From contig NW_026262690.1 of the NCBI RefSeq assembly GCF_021869535.1, forward strand, positions 67,945,995 through 68,009,994: a stretch of DNA of 64,000 bases. Direction: 5' to 3'. Source of the stretch: Mytilus californianus. Its lineage: Eukaryota > Mollusca > Bivalvia > Mytilida > Mytilidae. A model generated the notes under the pieces. That model was given only the letters and a program-made list of their open reading frames with translations, searched no databases and had not been told where the DNA came from. Within the stretch, counting starts at the first letter, position 1; the number at the start of each line of letters is the position of its first letter. A program made the translations under genes and the position numbers. Positions 12,582 through 24,624 of the stretch are shown here, piece after piece.

Positions 12582-15500
12582 GGTCAAATGCCAAAGATCA
12601 AAGTTCATTGACCACATTTCAGCCATCATGTGTAAAGTGTTCTTCTTATTTTACAAATGTAGTTTTATTTCGATCATCAAAATGTTTTCAAAAGAAGAAT
12701 TTCAGTTAGAACTGAGTAAAAAAAGGAAACATACTGGGAGTGGACACAGAAAAGATGATTTAAAGTATATATGTGATGGAACGCCAAAGAATATGCAGGG
12801 AAAATATAAAAAGAAAAACATATCACTTTTTTTCATAGTTCCTCATTTCATGGGATTATGGAAAACAGTTTCTAAAGCTCTTATCAATTAGAATCAAATT
12901 TTCATTATCATTTTCAGATGAGAGCTTGTAAAACGTGAGGTAAAAGTCATCTTTTCAAAATGCTTTGATGATCCAGGTCATTGTTGACAAAATACTTGAT
13001 ATATTCCATGTTGCAATGGTAAATGTTGTTGTCATATTTTCCCATATGGGGAGATTTTGTTTGTTTATAAATATTTAATAAATAATTATTTTTCCAGTAG
13101 GATTTTTTTTATAGAATATCAGGGAAAAATTACAAAAAAATTTTGTATTGACATATATCATGAAATATACATACACAACATCCATCATGGAGTTATACAT
13201 ATATACATACACAAAAAAAGTCATTTACGTTGTATCATTATTTCATAGTCAATCAAAATTTGAGTATTCAGTGAAAGGTAGAGTCGCTTTTGATATAATA
13301 AGTTGTGCAATGATATCTTCCGTCAAACAGCGGCTTTACCTCCATTTTGTTTTCTTTCTTGTTCATGTTTTGTTGATAAGCAGCAGAAACAAGTTATTTG
13401 TTGTACTACACATTCAGTTCTAAGTATCTTGTAGACTTTTCTTGACTATTGTGTATCAATTAGTACTTTGGTAATTGTAGTTTATGACTTCTTTTACTTT
13501 GTGTGAAAGATAATGAAGTTTTTAGTTATATTATTACAGTTTCAAGCTTTTATCTATCTTTTTTCTTTTTCTTTTTAGTAAATCTTATTGATTTGAGAAA
13601 TCTCTTTTTATTTGTTGTGGAAAAAAGAGTGCTGATAGTTGTTTTTGTCTGATTAAAACAGGTTTTTTCATTTTCTCCATTTACTCGAATATGGCATGAA
13701 TGTTGAAGGAAATCCAGTCAAAGGTCAACTTGAACGTCAAGGTCAAATGACACCAATTATCAGGTTACATTATTAATGTCGATACCAGAAAGGCATATTT
13801 ATACGTCATGAACTAAAAGTTATCAATGTTCAAGAACAAGATCTTACTCAAGGATAAATTGCTTGCCTTTGATAGTGGAAAAGCTAAAGAATTAGTTTTT
13901 GTCTGGAACAATATTTTGCATTCAGCGATTTTGTCCATGAAATAAAAAATCTATTTCACAATAAAAAAAAGTAGGCTGATTTGCTTGTAGAATTTAGACT
14001 TATTTGGTTACCTTCAATGTTCATGCTGCAGTAAATAGGAAGTCTGTGAAAGTTTGATTTTAATCAGGCTGGTTATTGTTTAACCCCTTTGTGAAAGCTT
14101 ATCTCTTAACTGACGTCAGTAAAATGTCATTGTGTACATGCATATTAAAATATAAATACAAAGTATATATTATTATTTCTCCAAACTATGCAATATACTC
14201 CAGTTGTATTTATTTATATGTTCAAAAAGTAGAATGGACAAAAATTATATAGAAATTGGACCAATTGAACTTAATTTTAATTTGTTTTGCTTAATTTTTA
14301 ATATTCTGAGTAGCTATAGTGAAGTTTTAAATAGTGTTTTTACAGAAATGTTGGAACCTCAAAATTAAAAGAGAAGCATTTAAGAAATTTGATTTCAAAA
14401 ATATATTTGATTAGAAAAGTCTGCAGATATGGAAAAAATGATTTCTGTTTTTAACTCTTTCATTTAAAAAAAAATCTTAAGATTAAATTTTGTTGGTCCG
14501 CAAAATTGAATAGGTATGTTATTAAAAATATGTATTACAGAACACTTTATATTTCTATCATTTATAATCACAAGTTTTAAATAGATAGAAAATTTAGATA
14601 TTAATATCTAGTATGAAAATGTAAGAAAAAATTATATTTGAAGGTTGTAAAATATACTATATTTAGAAGGTTTTAATACTGGATTGAATATAGCGTTTCC
14701 AATGTTATTGTAATGTGTTTACTAACAGTTTGGGTCATTTAATTTTTAAAACATCTGGAAACCTCTTGTATGTTTTATTAAGATTAATAAAGAAATTGAA
14801 AATGGCCCAAAATTTTATGCAATTTTCAGTTACAAAATACTAAAAAGAATTATTTCAGAGTCTATATTTTTAATTTTCAAAGTTGTTGCTTTTAATAGTT
14901 GCCTTAGCAACTCATGTGTGATATTCGTATTAAACCTGTGATTTTTGTCAGAGATCTTTGCAATTTTTACCTCATGTATTTTAATGCTTGCTGGCAAGAG
15001 GCTGAATACAAGATTTTTTTAATGCAGCTTATGTAACATATTGAGTTCAACGGTCAGTTTTCAAATAGCAGCTCACTGTTGTTCACAGGAGAACTCATTT
15101 AAACTTTTGTTGTATTGTGTGATTCCAAATTTGTTGAATTTGTGTGACAAAATTTATTTTGATACAATCACCATTTTGATAAAAATATTCTTAATTTGGA
15201 ATTGATATTTTTTTATATTTGATTAAAGGCAGTTATGATATGAGCAAAATTTACATTCCAATGTCCAAGTTAAAAGGCTCTCTGTGGGAAGAAAAAAACC
15301 TTTAGAAAGGTTTACTGTGGCATTCATATGATAATTCAATATACAGTTTTGAAGAGAATCAGGGAAATTGTTTATAAATACCCCACTGAGACCCTTGACA
15401 CAATTTTTCTCACAAGGTTGAAACAACTGTCATACACAAACAACTGGTTGCTGTTTGTTGACTTGTGGTTGTCATGACAATATTTAAATCTGCCATAAGG

Positions 15501-16109
15501 CAGTAAGTAAATAACTTGCATATATTATTAATACTTGCATTGAGGATGTGTTTCAATAGATATTTTATTTTTTATTAGATAAGATTTATTTTTCCCCTCA
15601 ACTAATGTGCATTTTTGTGGTGCTAAAATTTTGTATGTTAATAGTATTTTCAAACTTTTAGTTGCTCATTTATAGAGCTAACTATGTATAATTTGGTCGG
15701 GTGTTTTCTTAAATTTTAACGCCACAAAACTTGATAAATATAAAGAAGATGCACAGTTTTTTTTGTGTTAACTCAACCTTAGACAAGTGCTAGATTTATT
15801 TTTAGATTTCTATGTGTACAGTTAGTATTGATTTTCATTTGATATTTGTGTAGTATAATTTTATAATTTGTTTCATTTGTATAAGAATCATTTAGTTCAG
15901 TTTTTATTTCAAATCCTAGGATCAACTCTAAAATAGTTATTTTAGAACTGAGACATGAAAATCTAAATCTTCAAGTTTTTATATGTGACAAAAATAACTT
16001 TGGTATAAAAAAAAACATAAAGGTAGATCTAGAGTATTGTCTCATTGACAATCATACCACATCTTATTTTTACAGGACTAAAACTTGAGGAAAAGACATG
16101 ATAAAGTTT

Positions 16110-16340
16110 TAGCTTTCTTTTTTATCATCTCAAAAAATCATATCTACACCTTCACACTAAATGTTTGATTTACAGGTATGAAAAGGGCTTTATCATTTCT
16201 TAAAATTCAGAAAATCATCTTTACACCTTCACATTTAATGTTGGACTGATTGTATGAAAAGGACTTTTATTCTCTCTTAATTTTAGAAAGTATCCACACT
16301 TTCACAAAAAATGTCTTACTTATAAGTATGAAAAAGGGCT
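16110..16340 (+). repeat. Degenerate 75-bp tandem triplicate
   Basis: Three diverged units with 'acaccttcac' at about 16146 and 16223 and a variant at about 16296, each followed by 'gtatgaaaaggg' or similar. Confidence 0.55.
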
Positions 16341-16851
16341 GTAAAGGGGATGTTTTCACTGAAGAAAAGAAGTTTTGAATTCAAGCATAGTGCTCACTGT
16401 TGATTTGGACATGATAAGTAAAATAAAAGATAAGTAAAACAGACCCTATTAATATCAAATAGAAAATAACTCTTTTATTGCATACAGTATAAGAAAAGAA
16501 AAATACCACAATTATATAGGGATTAAACTGAAACTGGACACAACCAGAAACAACACACCAATACCTAGACATAGCATTCATTATTTATTTATTTATCTCA
16601 TCCTGTTTTAGAGTTGATCAATACAAACCGTTTTGTAATGTTCAGTTATTTTTGTAAGTTTATAGACATTTTTATATTCACTTCCTCATGCATTAAATAC
16701 CATGAACATTTTTCGATACTTCAACTTATGCATAGCAAGTTCAACATTGTACATATGATCTCAATAAAGAAAAGGCATGGAGATTTTAAATTTGTAAAAA
16801 AAAGTGAGAAAATTGTTATATATGTACCTTAAGCCTGGGTACTTATATTGT

Positions 16852-16892
16852 AAATAAAAAATCAAAAAAATCAAATAAAAATAGTAAATAAA
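16852..16892 (+). terminator. Candidate YAP1 polyadenylation signals
   Basis: Three AATAAA hexamers within 41 bp, followed by a T-rich stretch. This lies about 4.3 kb after the YAP1 stop; other AATAAA hexamers occur earlier, so the choice is tentative. Confidence 0.3.
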
Positions 16893-17580
16893 CTTGAACG
16901 TTATTTGTTTTTATTCCTGCGATGAGACTGAACAAAGGCACCATGTATTCTATTGGCCTAGACCTTTTCAGAATACAAAAGGGTTGGAGGTACCCAAGTT
17001 TTAATGAAATATAGGTAATCAGTAAATTTCAGTCTGTTTAATTATCCTCCTCCTTACAAAAATGTCACCATTTCATTGGAAGGAGCAACTTCATTTAGTC
17101 AGGTCTTCAGATTCTTGTGTCTCATGTGTGTAATTTTGAATTTCAATAGTGTTCTGAACAAAACAAGTTAGAAAGGTTCATCAAGACATCAATTGTAATT
17201 GCATGAAATGTTCTCCACAAATCAAGCTAATAATTACAGCTAGATACATTTTAATCTTTGATTGCTGAGGAAAAACTGTTACTTGTGAAGTCTATGATGT
17301 TGCTGTATGAAATCTAAGAACTACAGCAACCAATTATAAGTGTAGGACTGCATGATATCTTATCAGCAGGTTAATTACATACAACATGGTTTCATTACTC
17401 AACACCCATCAACTGTAACTTTTCTTTAAAAATCTTCTCTAAAACTGTTCAATGAATGAAAACCAAAGTTAATCTGCTTAATCTCAACGATGTCTGTGAT
17501 GGACTTTATGTATTTTGTCCAGACTGATCAAACAACATGGCCACTGTGGTTTAAAATAGAACATAGAGGTCGAGCTACAG

Positions 17581-18527
17581 TTTTTATACGACCACAAAAA
17601 AATTTTGCAGTCTTATATTGGTATGACGTTGACGCCGTCGTCCTAAGACACATTGGTTTTCGCACTCTAACTTTAGTTTAAGTGAATGGATCTCTATGAA
17701 ATTTTACCATAAGGTTCAATACCACAAAAGGAAGGTTGGGATTGATTTTGGGGGTTATGGTACCAACAGTTAAGGAATTAGGGGCCAAAAATAAGCATTT
17801 TTGTAACTTCAAGACATTACTTGTGTGTTAGTGTATGGATCTCTCTAACATTGTACCACAAGGTTCCATATCACAAGGGGAATGCTGGGATTGATGTTGG
17901 GGGTAATTGCCTCCAAATTTTAGGAATTAGGGGCAAAAAAAACAAGCATTTTTCTAGTTTCATGACAATAACTTGTGTGTAAGTGTATGGATCTTTCTGA
18001 AATTGTACTACAAGGTTCAATATCACAAAGGGAAAGCTGGAATTGAGTTTGGGGGTAATTGCCCAAAACGTTTAGGAATAAGGGGCCAAAAAGGGACCAA
18101 AAATAAGCTTTTTTTCTAGTTTCCAGACAATAACTTGTGTTTAAGTGTATGGATCTCTCTGAAACTGTACTGCAAGGTACCATACCACAAAAGGAAGGTT
18201 GGGATTGAGTTTGGGGGTGATGAATCATAAGGGGGTTCAAAAATTTGGGGGAGGGATTTTTTTTTCCTTTTTTTCTTTTTCTTTTTAAATTGGTTATTTC
18301 TGATTTATGTATAAAAGCAAATAATAATGATATGGTTTGAATAGGTAAATTAAAATTTTTTAAGTTCTTAGACCACATTCATTCTGTGTCAGAAACCTAT
18401 GCTGTGTCAAATATTTAATCACAAATTCAGTGCTGTATCAAGCTTGAATGTTGTGTCCATACTTGCCCCAACTGTTCAGAGTTCGACTCTGTGGTCGTAT
18501 CAAGCTGCGCCCAGCAATGCATTTTCT
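17581..18527 (+). mobile_element. Family A element, copy A2
   Basis: Starts 'tttttatacgaccacaaaaa' with the end hairpin and a gacgccgtcgtc remnant of the GTC repeat. It has roughly three core units of the 160-bp type, then the 3' block ending 'gtggtcgtatcaagctgcgc' and 'gcatttt'. First of a same-orientation cluster of five between the two genes. Confidence 0.8.
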
Positions 18528-18529
18528 TG

Positions 18530-18660
18530 GCAAATATTTTGAAAACTATAGCAATTAAAGAAGAACTGGCACAGTAAAAATGGTCAGCACAACTAGCTCT
18601 TTCCAGAAAAATTCAGAAAAATCTTGTTGTTTTGGAGTTAATGCCTTTGACATGTTGACG
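18530..18660 (+). repeat. Dispersed repeat J fragments
   Basis: Sequence around 'atggtcagcacaactagctc' recurs in diverged form at about 19425-19560, 21745-22010 and 23585-23660 with the shared pattern 'ggagctaggtnnaaagtgta' and 'aaatgatc'. It interleaves with families A and B in the intergenic cluster. Confidence 0.45.
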
Positions 18661-18668
18661 TAACTTTT

Positions 18669-19398
18669 TTAGCTCACCATCACTTGGCATCTGTCGTCAT
18701 TAACTTTTACAACAATTTTCTCTGAAACTAGCGGGCCAAATTTGATCACAATCATTATTGGGGTATCTAGTTTTAAAAATGTGTCCTATGACCCTGCCTA
18801 CCAACCAAGATGGCAGACATGGCAAAATAGAAGATTGGGGTAAACTGCAAGTGTTGTCTATTATCTTGAAGCTGCTTTGAATAGAGAAAATCTAACAGGG
18901 TCAGAAATGTTGATAATAATGAGATCTACCTGCTGTTCGTTTATGCCAAAACTGTCGGATGACTTTTTTGAAGACTCATTGCCGTTTAAAAATGTCAAAT
19001 TTTATCATTTTTTTTTATTTTTGTCTAATATTTTGAAAATTATGATAGTTACAAAGAAACTTTTATTAGGAAAAGATAAGCAATACAAGATTTACAAATA
19101 AGTTAACAATGGGTGAAATCATCAGACGACTCCTTATTGGATGAATTGCTCTTTAATGACAATTTTTAACAATTTTTTGCGTTTTTGCCAAATATCATAA
19201 AAAACTAATAGATAGATAGAAACATTTAAAAGGAAAAATGATCAGTAGGACAAGAACTAAAATAAATCAACATGATTGAAATCGCCAGTCGACTCCTTAT
19301 TGAAGTAATTGCCCTTTTTTTTTCATGACGATTTTTACAAAAAAGTAGCCATTGTTGAAGATGCATGTGACCGATACAGGCTCGTGAGAGCATCTAGT
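18669..19398 (-). mobile_element. Family B element, old inverted copy B4
   Basis: Reading the minus strand, the 5' end matches the family B leader (tagatgctctcacgagcctg) and the 3' end carries ggtgagctaa. The B core is recognisable (gatggcagacatggc; ctagttttaaaaatgtgtcc) but strongly diverged. The 3' hairpin of other copies is missing: the terminal ggtgagct arm joins directly to the gtgatg segment. Confidence 0.65.
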
Positions 19399-19574
19399 TT
19401 AGCAGTTCTTAGCTATTGTTATGAAAATTATTGGAGCTAGGTTCAAAGTGTAAACTGCAAATATGATCAACATGGCAAGTTCTTTCTACCTGAATAATTT
19501 CAGAAAAATCTGAAAACCTGATATGTACCTATTGGCCTTGAAATGTAAGTTTGAAGCAATTTTCACAGTTTTTA

Positions 19575-20290
19575 AATGACTGCAAAAATTTGCGGCTGTA
19601 TTTTTATGGCAATGTTGTCATCGTCCAAAGACATTTGGTTTCCAGACAATAACGAGTATAAGTTTATGGATCTCTGAAATTGTACCACAAGGTTCCATAC
19701 CATGAAAGAAACGTTGGGATTGATTTTGGGGGTTATTGTCCACACTGTTTAGGAATCTAGGTCTAAAAACAAGCATTTTTCTCGTTTCAGGACAATTGTG
19801 TATAAGTGTATGGATCTCTATGATATTGTACCAATAAAGTTCCATACCAAAAAAGGACGGTTGGGATTGATATTGGGGATTCTGGCCCTAGCCGTTGAGG
19901 AATTAAGGACCAAAAGGGACCAAAAACAATACTTTTCTAAAACTTTGTATAAATTGCTTGTTTCTTGACCAATTTCAATGGGGTTTAATTCAAAGTCTTG
20001 AATTTGTGGGGTTCTGTAATATGCTGAATCTAACTGTGTATTTAGATTTTGGATTTTGGGCCCCTCTTTTAAATTGGTCCACATTGAGGTCTAAAATTCA
20101 ACTTTGTTTGATTTCACCAAAAATAGAATTATTGATGTTCTTTGATATGCTCAATCTAACCGTATATTTAGATTTTTAATTTTGGGCTAGGTTTTCAAAT
20201 TAGTCCAAATTGGGGTTCAAAAGTAATCTTTTGTTTGATTTCAACAAAAATTGATTATATGGGGTTCTTTGATATGCTGAATTTAAACAT
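19575..20290 (+). mobile_element. Family A element, degraded copy A3
   Basis: The terminal hairpin is decayed (ctgcaaaaatttgcggctgta), followed by two or three core units. From about 19960 it carries a different core: repeats of about 130 bp with 'ttctgtaatatgctgaatct' and 'atttagattttgg'. The same second core appears inverted in A8 (about 43590-44200). The 3' end block is absent. Confidence 0.65.
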
Positions 20291-20329
20291 GTTTACTTGT
20301 TTTTGTTAATATGTCCTTTTGATCAAGTT

Positions 20330-20529
20330 AAGCCATTTTAATTAATATTTTATAGTGTGTCTTTCTGTTGTAATGTTACACTTCTGTTTCAGGTTTAGGG
20401 TGAAGGTTGGTACCTGTTTTAGAAAACGTTTAAACCTGCTGCATTTGTTTGCACCTGTCCCAAGTCAGGAGCCTGTTGTTCAGTGGTTGTCTTGAAGTGG
20501 TTCATAAGTGTTTCTCGTTTCTCGTTTTT
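20330..20529 (+). repeat. Dispersed repeat L, left part, split by A4
   Basis: Contains 'cctgtcccaagtcaggagcc' and 'tgttcagtggttgtcttg'. I recall similar repeats from mussel DNA, where the next part is 'tagattagaccgttggt'; that part lies at 21186, directly beyond copy A4. Confidence 0.6.
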
Positions 20530-21180
20530 ATACGACCGCAAAAAATGTTTTTGGATCGAATAATGGTATGATGTCGTCGTCGTCTGAAGACACATTGGTT
20601 TCCGGACAATAACTTTAGTTTAATGAATGGATCTCTATGAAATTTTTAAAGAAGGTTCAATACCACAAAAGGAAGGTTGGGATTGATTTTGGGGATGATG
20701 GTCCCAACCGTTTAGGAATTAGGGGCCCAAAAGAAGCATTTTTCTAGTTTCAGGATAATAACTTGTGTATAAGTATTTCGATTGCTCTGAATTTGTACGA
20801 CAATGTTTAATACCACAAGTAGAAGGTTGGGATTTATTTTAGGGGTTATGGGGCCAACAGTTTAGGAATTAAAAGTTTCAAAACGGGGGGGATTTTTTTT
20901 TTCCAATTTTTTAAGAGGATTCATATTTTTTTTTTTAATTTTCAAATTTTGAATTTTTGAAAAGTTTCAAGAAGAAATCTTCAATTGCACAGCATTGCGC
21001 AATAGATTTGTAAGATCTTTGACCACATTTATTTTGTGTCAGAAATCTATATTATGTCAAAATTTGATCACAATCCAAATTCAGACAGTATCAAGCTTGA
21101 ATATTGTGTCCAAATTTGTACCAACTGTTCAGGGTTCGACCTCTGCGATCGTATCAGGCTGTGCTCAGTGAAGCATTTTA
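20530..21180 (+). mobile_element. Family A element, short copy A4, inserted in repeat L
   Basis: Full set of ends: 'tacgaccgcaaaaaatg' at the start and 'cgatcgtatcaggctgtgct' to 'gcatttta' at the end, with only about two core units. The flanks rejoin as 'tctcgttttt' and 'ttatatagattagacc', so insertion was in a T-rich run. Confidence 0.75.
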
Positions 21181-21368
21181 TTTATATAGATTAGACCGTT
21201 GGTGTTCTTGTTTGAATTGTTTTACACTAGCCATTTTGGGGCCCTTTATAGCTTGCTGTTCGGTGTGAGCCAAGGCTCTGTGTTGAAGGCTGTACCTTGA
21301 CCTATAATTGTTTACTTTTCACACATTGTGACTTGGATGGAGAGTTGTCTCATTGGCACTCATAGCAT
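21181..21368 (+). repeat. Dispersed repeat L, right part
   Basis: Continues the interrupted L repeat: 'tagattagaccgttggtgtt', 'ggggccctttatagcttgct', and the L tail 'gagttgtctcattggcactc'. Similar tails occur at about 16040, 23455, 52940 and 56325. Confidence 0.6.
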
Positions 21369-21735
21369 ATCTTCTTATTGAGGTTGGATTTTGGGCCCTG
21401 TTGTCAAATTGGTACACATTGAGATCCAAATTTTGTTTGATTTCATCAAAAATTGAATTCTTGGGGTTCTTTACTATGCTGAATCTAACCATGGATTTAG
21501 ATTTTGGATATTGGACCATAATAGGTTAAAGTCCAATTTCACAATTTTTTAAGTTCTTAGACCACATTTATTGTGTCAGAAACCCATGCTATGTCAAATA
21601 ATTAATCACCATCCAAATTCAGAGCCGTATCAAGCTATCTTCTTATTTATATTGAATGTTGTGTCCATACTTGCCCTAACTGTTCAGGGTTCAATCTCTG
21701 TGATCGTATCAAGATGTGCACTGCAAAGCATTTTA
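21369..21735 (+). mobile_element. Family A 3' fragment
   Basis: Lacks the 5' hairpin and the 160-bp core. It holds one unit of the second core (ttggattttgggccctgttg) and the typical 3' block (aatgttgtgtccatacttgc; gatcgtatcaagatgtgc; gcattttatt). Confidence 0.65.
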
Positions 21736-21744
21736 TTAACTTAT

Positions 21745-22580
21745 AAATTATAGGAGCAAGGTCAAAGGTGTAAATTGCAAAAATGATCACAAGATCTGCC
21801 TACCCAGAAAATTGGAGAAAAATCAAATTATCATACCTGTTTTGGAGTTATTTCCCCTGAAATATCTATTGTTTTCAAATATTTTTGTAAACAGATAGGA
21901 GTTAGATTAAAAGTGTAAATTGCAAAAAATGATCAGCTCAAAATCTTTTTACTCTGAATATTTCAGGAAAATATGTCAACCTGTGTAAGTTAATGCCCCT
22001 AAAGTATACAGTTTTATACACATGTCTTTAAAAACAGGACGTATTATGGTATACCGTTATTTGTCCATCTGTCGTCAACACTTCGGACAGTAACTCAAAA
22101 ATGCTTTCACCAATTTTCATGAGACTTTGGTGAATTGGTTATATATATTGAAATAAGTTCCTTTTCTATTTTTAAAAATTTACTGATTTTTTGTTTTGGA
22201 GTATAGGGACTATTCATTAAAAGGGGAGATTTTCCAGTTTTTGTACAATAACTCCAAAATTCTTTGAGCAGTTTTCCTAAAACTTTGGTGACTTGTTTCT
22301 ATCTATTGAAATAAGTTCACTTTTGTTTTTTTTTAAATTTCTGATATGACATTGTTGAGTTATTGATTTTTACTAACATTGACTGCGTAGACAGAGTTCT
22401 TGAAAAGGGGTGGTCGAAATGTCCTGGCCAACGATTTTGCACAGGACTGACACAATTTTGGTATTTTGCAATAAAAACAATAGTGAGGACCAGCAGATTT
22501 TCTTCAAGGACCACCAGGGAAAAAAGATTTCAAGAGCTCTATTTTTAAATAATATACCGCCGGTACCATAATTAGTCAAT
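21745..22580 (+). repeat. Mixed dispersed repeats J and M
   Basis: 21745-22010 is repeat J. 22020-22330 holds two diverged units of about 150 bp (M): 'acagtaactcaaaaatgctt' and 'acaataactccaaaattctt', each followed by 'actttggtga' and 'attgaaataagttc', with a gtcgtc remnant at the start. 22340-22580 has no recognisable feature. No gene. Confidence 0.4.
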
Positions 22581-22598
22581 TATATGGTATTGGTTTTT

Positions 22599-23390
22599 AT
22601 ACGACAGCAAAAAATTTTTTGGGGTTCGTATAATGGTATCATGTCATCGTCGTTGTCGTCTGCGTCATCGTCGTTGTCTGAAGACACATTTTGTTTCCAG
22701 ACAATAACTTTAGTTTAAGTGAATGGATCTCTAGGAAATTTTATCAGAAGGTTCAATGCCACAAAAGGAAGGTTGGGATTGATTTTGGGGGTTATGGTAC
22801 AAACAGTTTAGGAATTAGGGGCCAAAAAGGGGCAAAAATAAGCATTTTTGTTGTTTCCCGACAATAACTTGTGTGTAAGTGTATGGATCTCTCTGAAATT
22901 GTACCACAAGGTTTCATATCTCAAAAGGAAGGCTTGGATTGAGTTTGGGGGTATTTGCACCAAACGTTCAGGAATTAGGGGCAAAAAAGGGGCCAAAAAC
23001 AAGCAATTTTCTAATTTCCAGACAATAGCTTGTGTTTAAGTGTATGGATCTATCTGAATTTGTACAAGGGACCATACAACAAAGGGAAGGCTGGGATTGA
23101 GTTCGGGGGTCTTTACTCCAAGGGGGGGGGGGGGTCAAAAAGTTGGGGGGGGGAGGATTTTTTTTTTTTTTAATTTTTTAATTTTTACATTGATTATATC
23201 AGACGATACTTCAAATTTTTATGATCTTTGACCACATTTATTTTGTGTCAGAAACCTATACTATGTCAAAAATTCGACCACAATCCAATTTCAGACAGTA
23301 TCAAGCTTGAATATTGTGTCTAAACTTGCCCCAACTGTTCAGGGTTTGATCTCTGTGGTCGTATCAGGCTGTGCTTGGCGAAGCAATTTA
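22599..23390 (+). mobile_element. Family A element, copy A5
   Basis: Start 'atacgacagcaaaaaatttt', a (GTC)-rich stretch with gtcatcgtcgttgtcg, three core units, a G-run/T-run tract at about 23120-23175, and the 3' block ending 'gtggtcgtatcaggctgtgc' to 'gcaattta'. It is followed at once by the tail of repeat L (about 23391-23500), so it too may sit inside an L copy. Confidence 0.78.
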
Positions 23391-23500
23391 TTCTTATTGT
23401 TGAAGGCTGTATGGTTGCCTTTAATTCCTCACATCCACTTCATTTGAACTTTGGAGGTTTTGACTCATTGGCAATCATACCACATCTGCTTATTTTTATT
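23391..23500 (+). repeat. Dispersed repeat L tail
   Basis: 'gttgaaggctgtatggttgc' and 'ttgactcattggcaatcata', the downstream part of repeat L, directly after A5. Confidence 0.5.
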
Positions 23501-23899
23501 TAGATAGTGGCTCAAACAAAGTCTTTTTCTTTGATCAAGTTAATCTGCTCTTTATTTATTACTATTTTCACTGTTTTTCTGTTAGTTTTAAAACTTTAGG
23601 AGCTAGGTTAAAAGTGTAAAATGTGAAAATGATCGGCATGACAAGATCTACAGACGCCATCATGAGTTGGTTGACTGTTATGGAATATCTTAAATCACAC
23701 ATTGACCTGAGATATGTTCTATATGTTGTAGTAATTTTCCTGTCCTTTTCTTCTCGATTGTTACATCACCAAATGACTTATTACTGAGTTTGAATGTACC
23801 ATGATCAACACCATAGGTGCCACATCTAAAGCAGAGATTGCTTCTGAGGCACATGATATGATTTTCGGTGGAGCTTGTATTACTCAGTCATTAGTTTTT

Positions 23900-24593
23900 A
23901 TGCGACCGCAAAAAGTTTTTGTGGTCGTATATTGGTATGACGTTGGCGTCGTCATCATCGTCGTCGTCCGAAGACACATTGGTTTTCGCACAATAACTTT
24001 AGTTTAAGTGAATGGATCTCTATGAAATTTTACCATAAGGTTCAATACCACAAAAGGAAGGTTGGGATTGATTTTGGGGGTTATGGTACCAACAGTTAAG
24101 GAATTAGGGGCCAAAAATAAGCATTTTTGTAACTTCCAGACAATAACATGTGTTTAAGTGTATGGATCTCTCTGATATTATACCACAAGTTTCCATACCA
24201 CAAAGGGATGGTTAGGATTGGCTTTGGGGGGGTTATGGCTCAAACCGTTTAGGAATTAGGGGCAAAAAAAGGGAAAAAAACAAGGGTTTCCTGGTTAATG
24301 GACAATTTAAAAGCAGTGTAAGGGAGGTAATCCAAAAACAAAATTGTACAATGTTGTACAATGTTGGATTACCTCCCTTACACTGCTTTTAAATTATCTA
24401 TTTAAGACTTTTATGATGTATTTAAATTCGTAATTATGGTTGCAAACTCCATGGGAAATTTGAATTGAGATTATGACCATATTTTGACAGAAGGAATTTT
24501 TTTTGGTGGAAAATGGGGGTTGGGTAAAAAAGAAATTGTGGGGGGGAACATTTTTATTTCATTTCAGATTTCAGAAATTAAAAAGAATTTTTT

Positions 24594-24624
<31 letters not shown>

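Larger units (their letters stand above)
12582..17580 (+). other. YAP1: Probable YAP1 3' UTR and flank
   Basis: Five kilobases after the YAP1 stop that are AT-rich and almost free of the repeat families seen elsewhere, as expected for a long 3' UTR. Clustered AATAAA hexamers at about 16852-16892 are the best poly(A) signal candidates, followed by a T-rich stretch. Small features inside: a degenerate 75-bp triplicate at 16110-16340 and a fragment 'gtctcattgacaatcatacc' at about 16040, the tail of the dispersed repeat called L here. The transcript end cannot be fixed from sequence alone. Confidence 0.4.
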
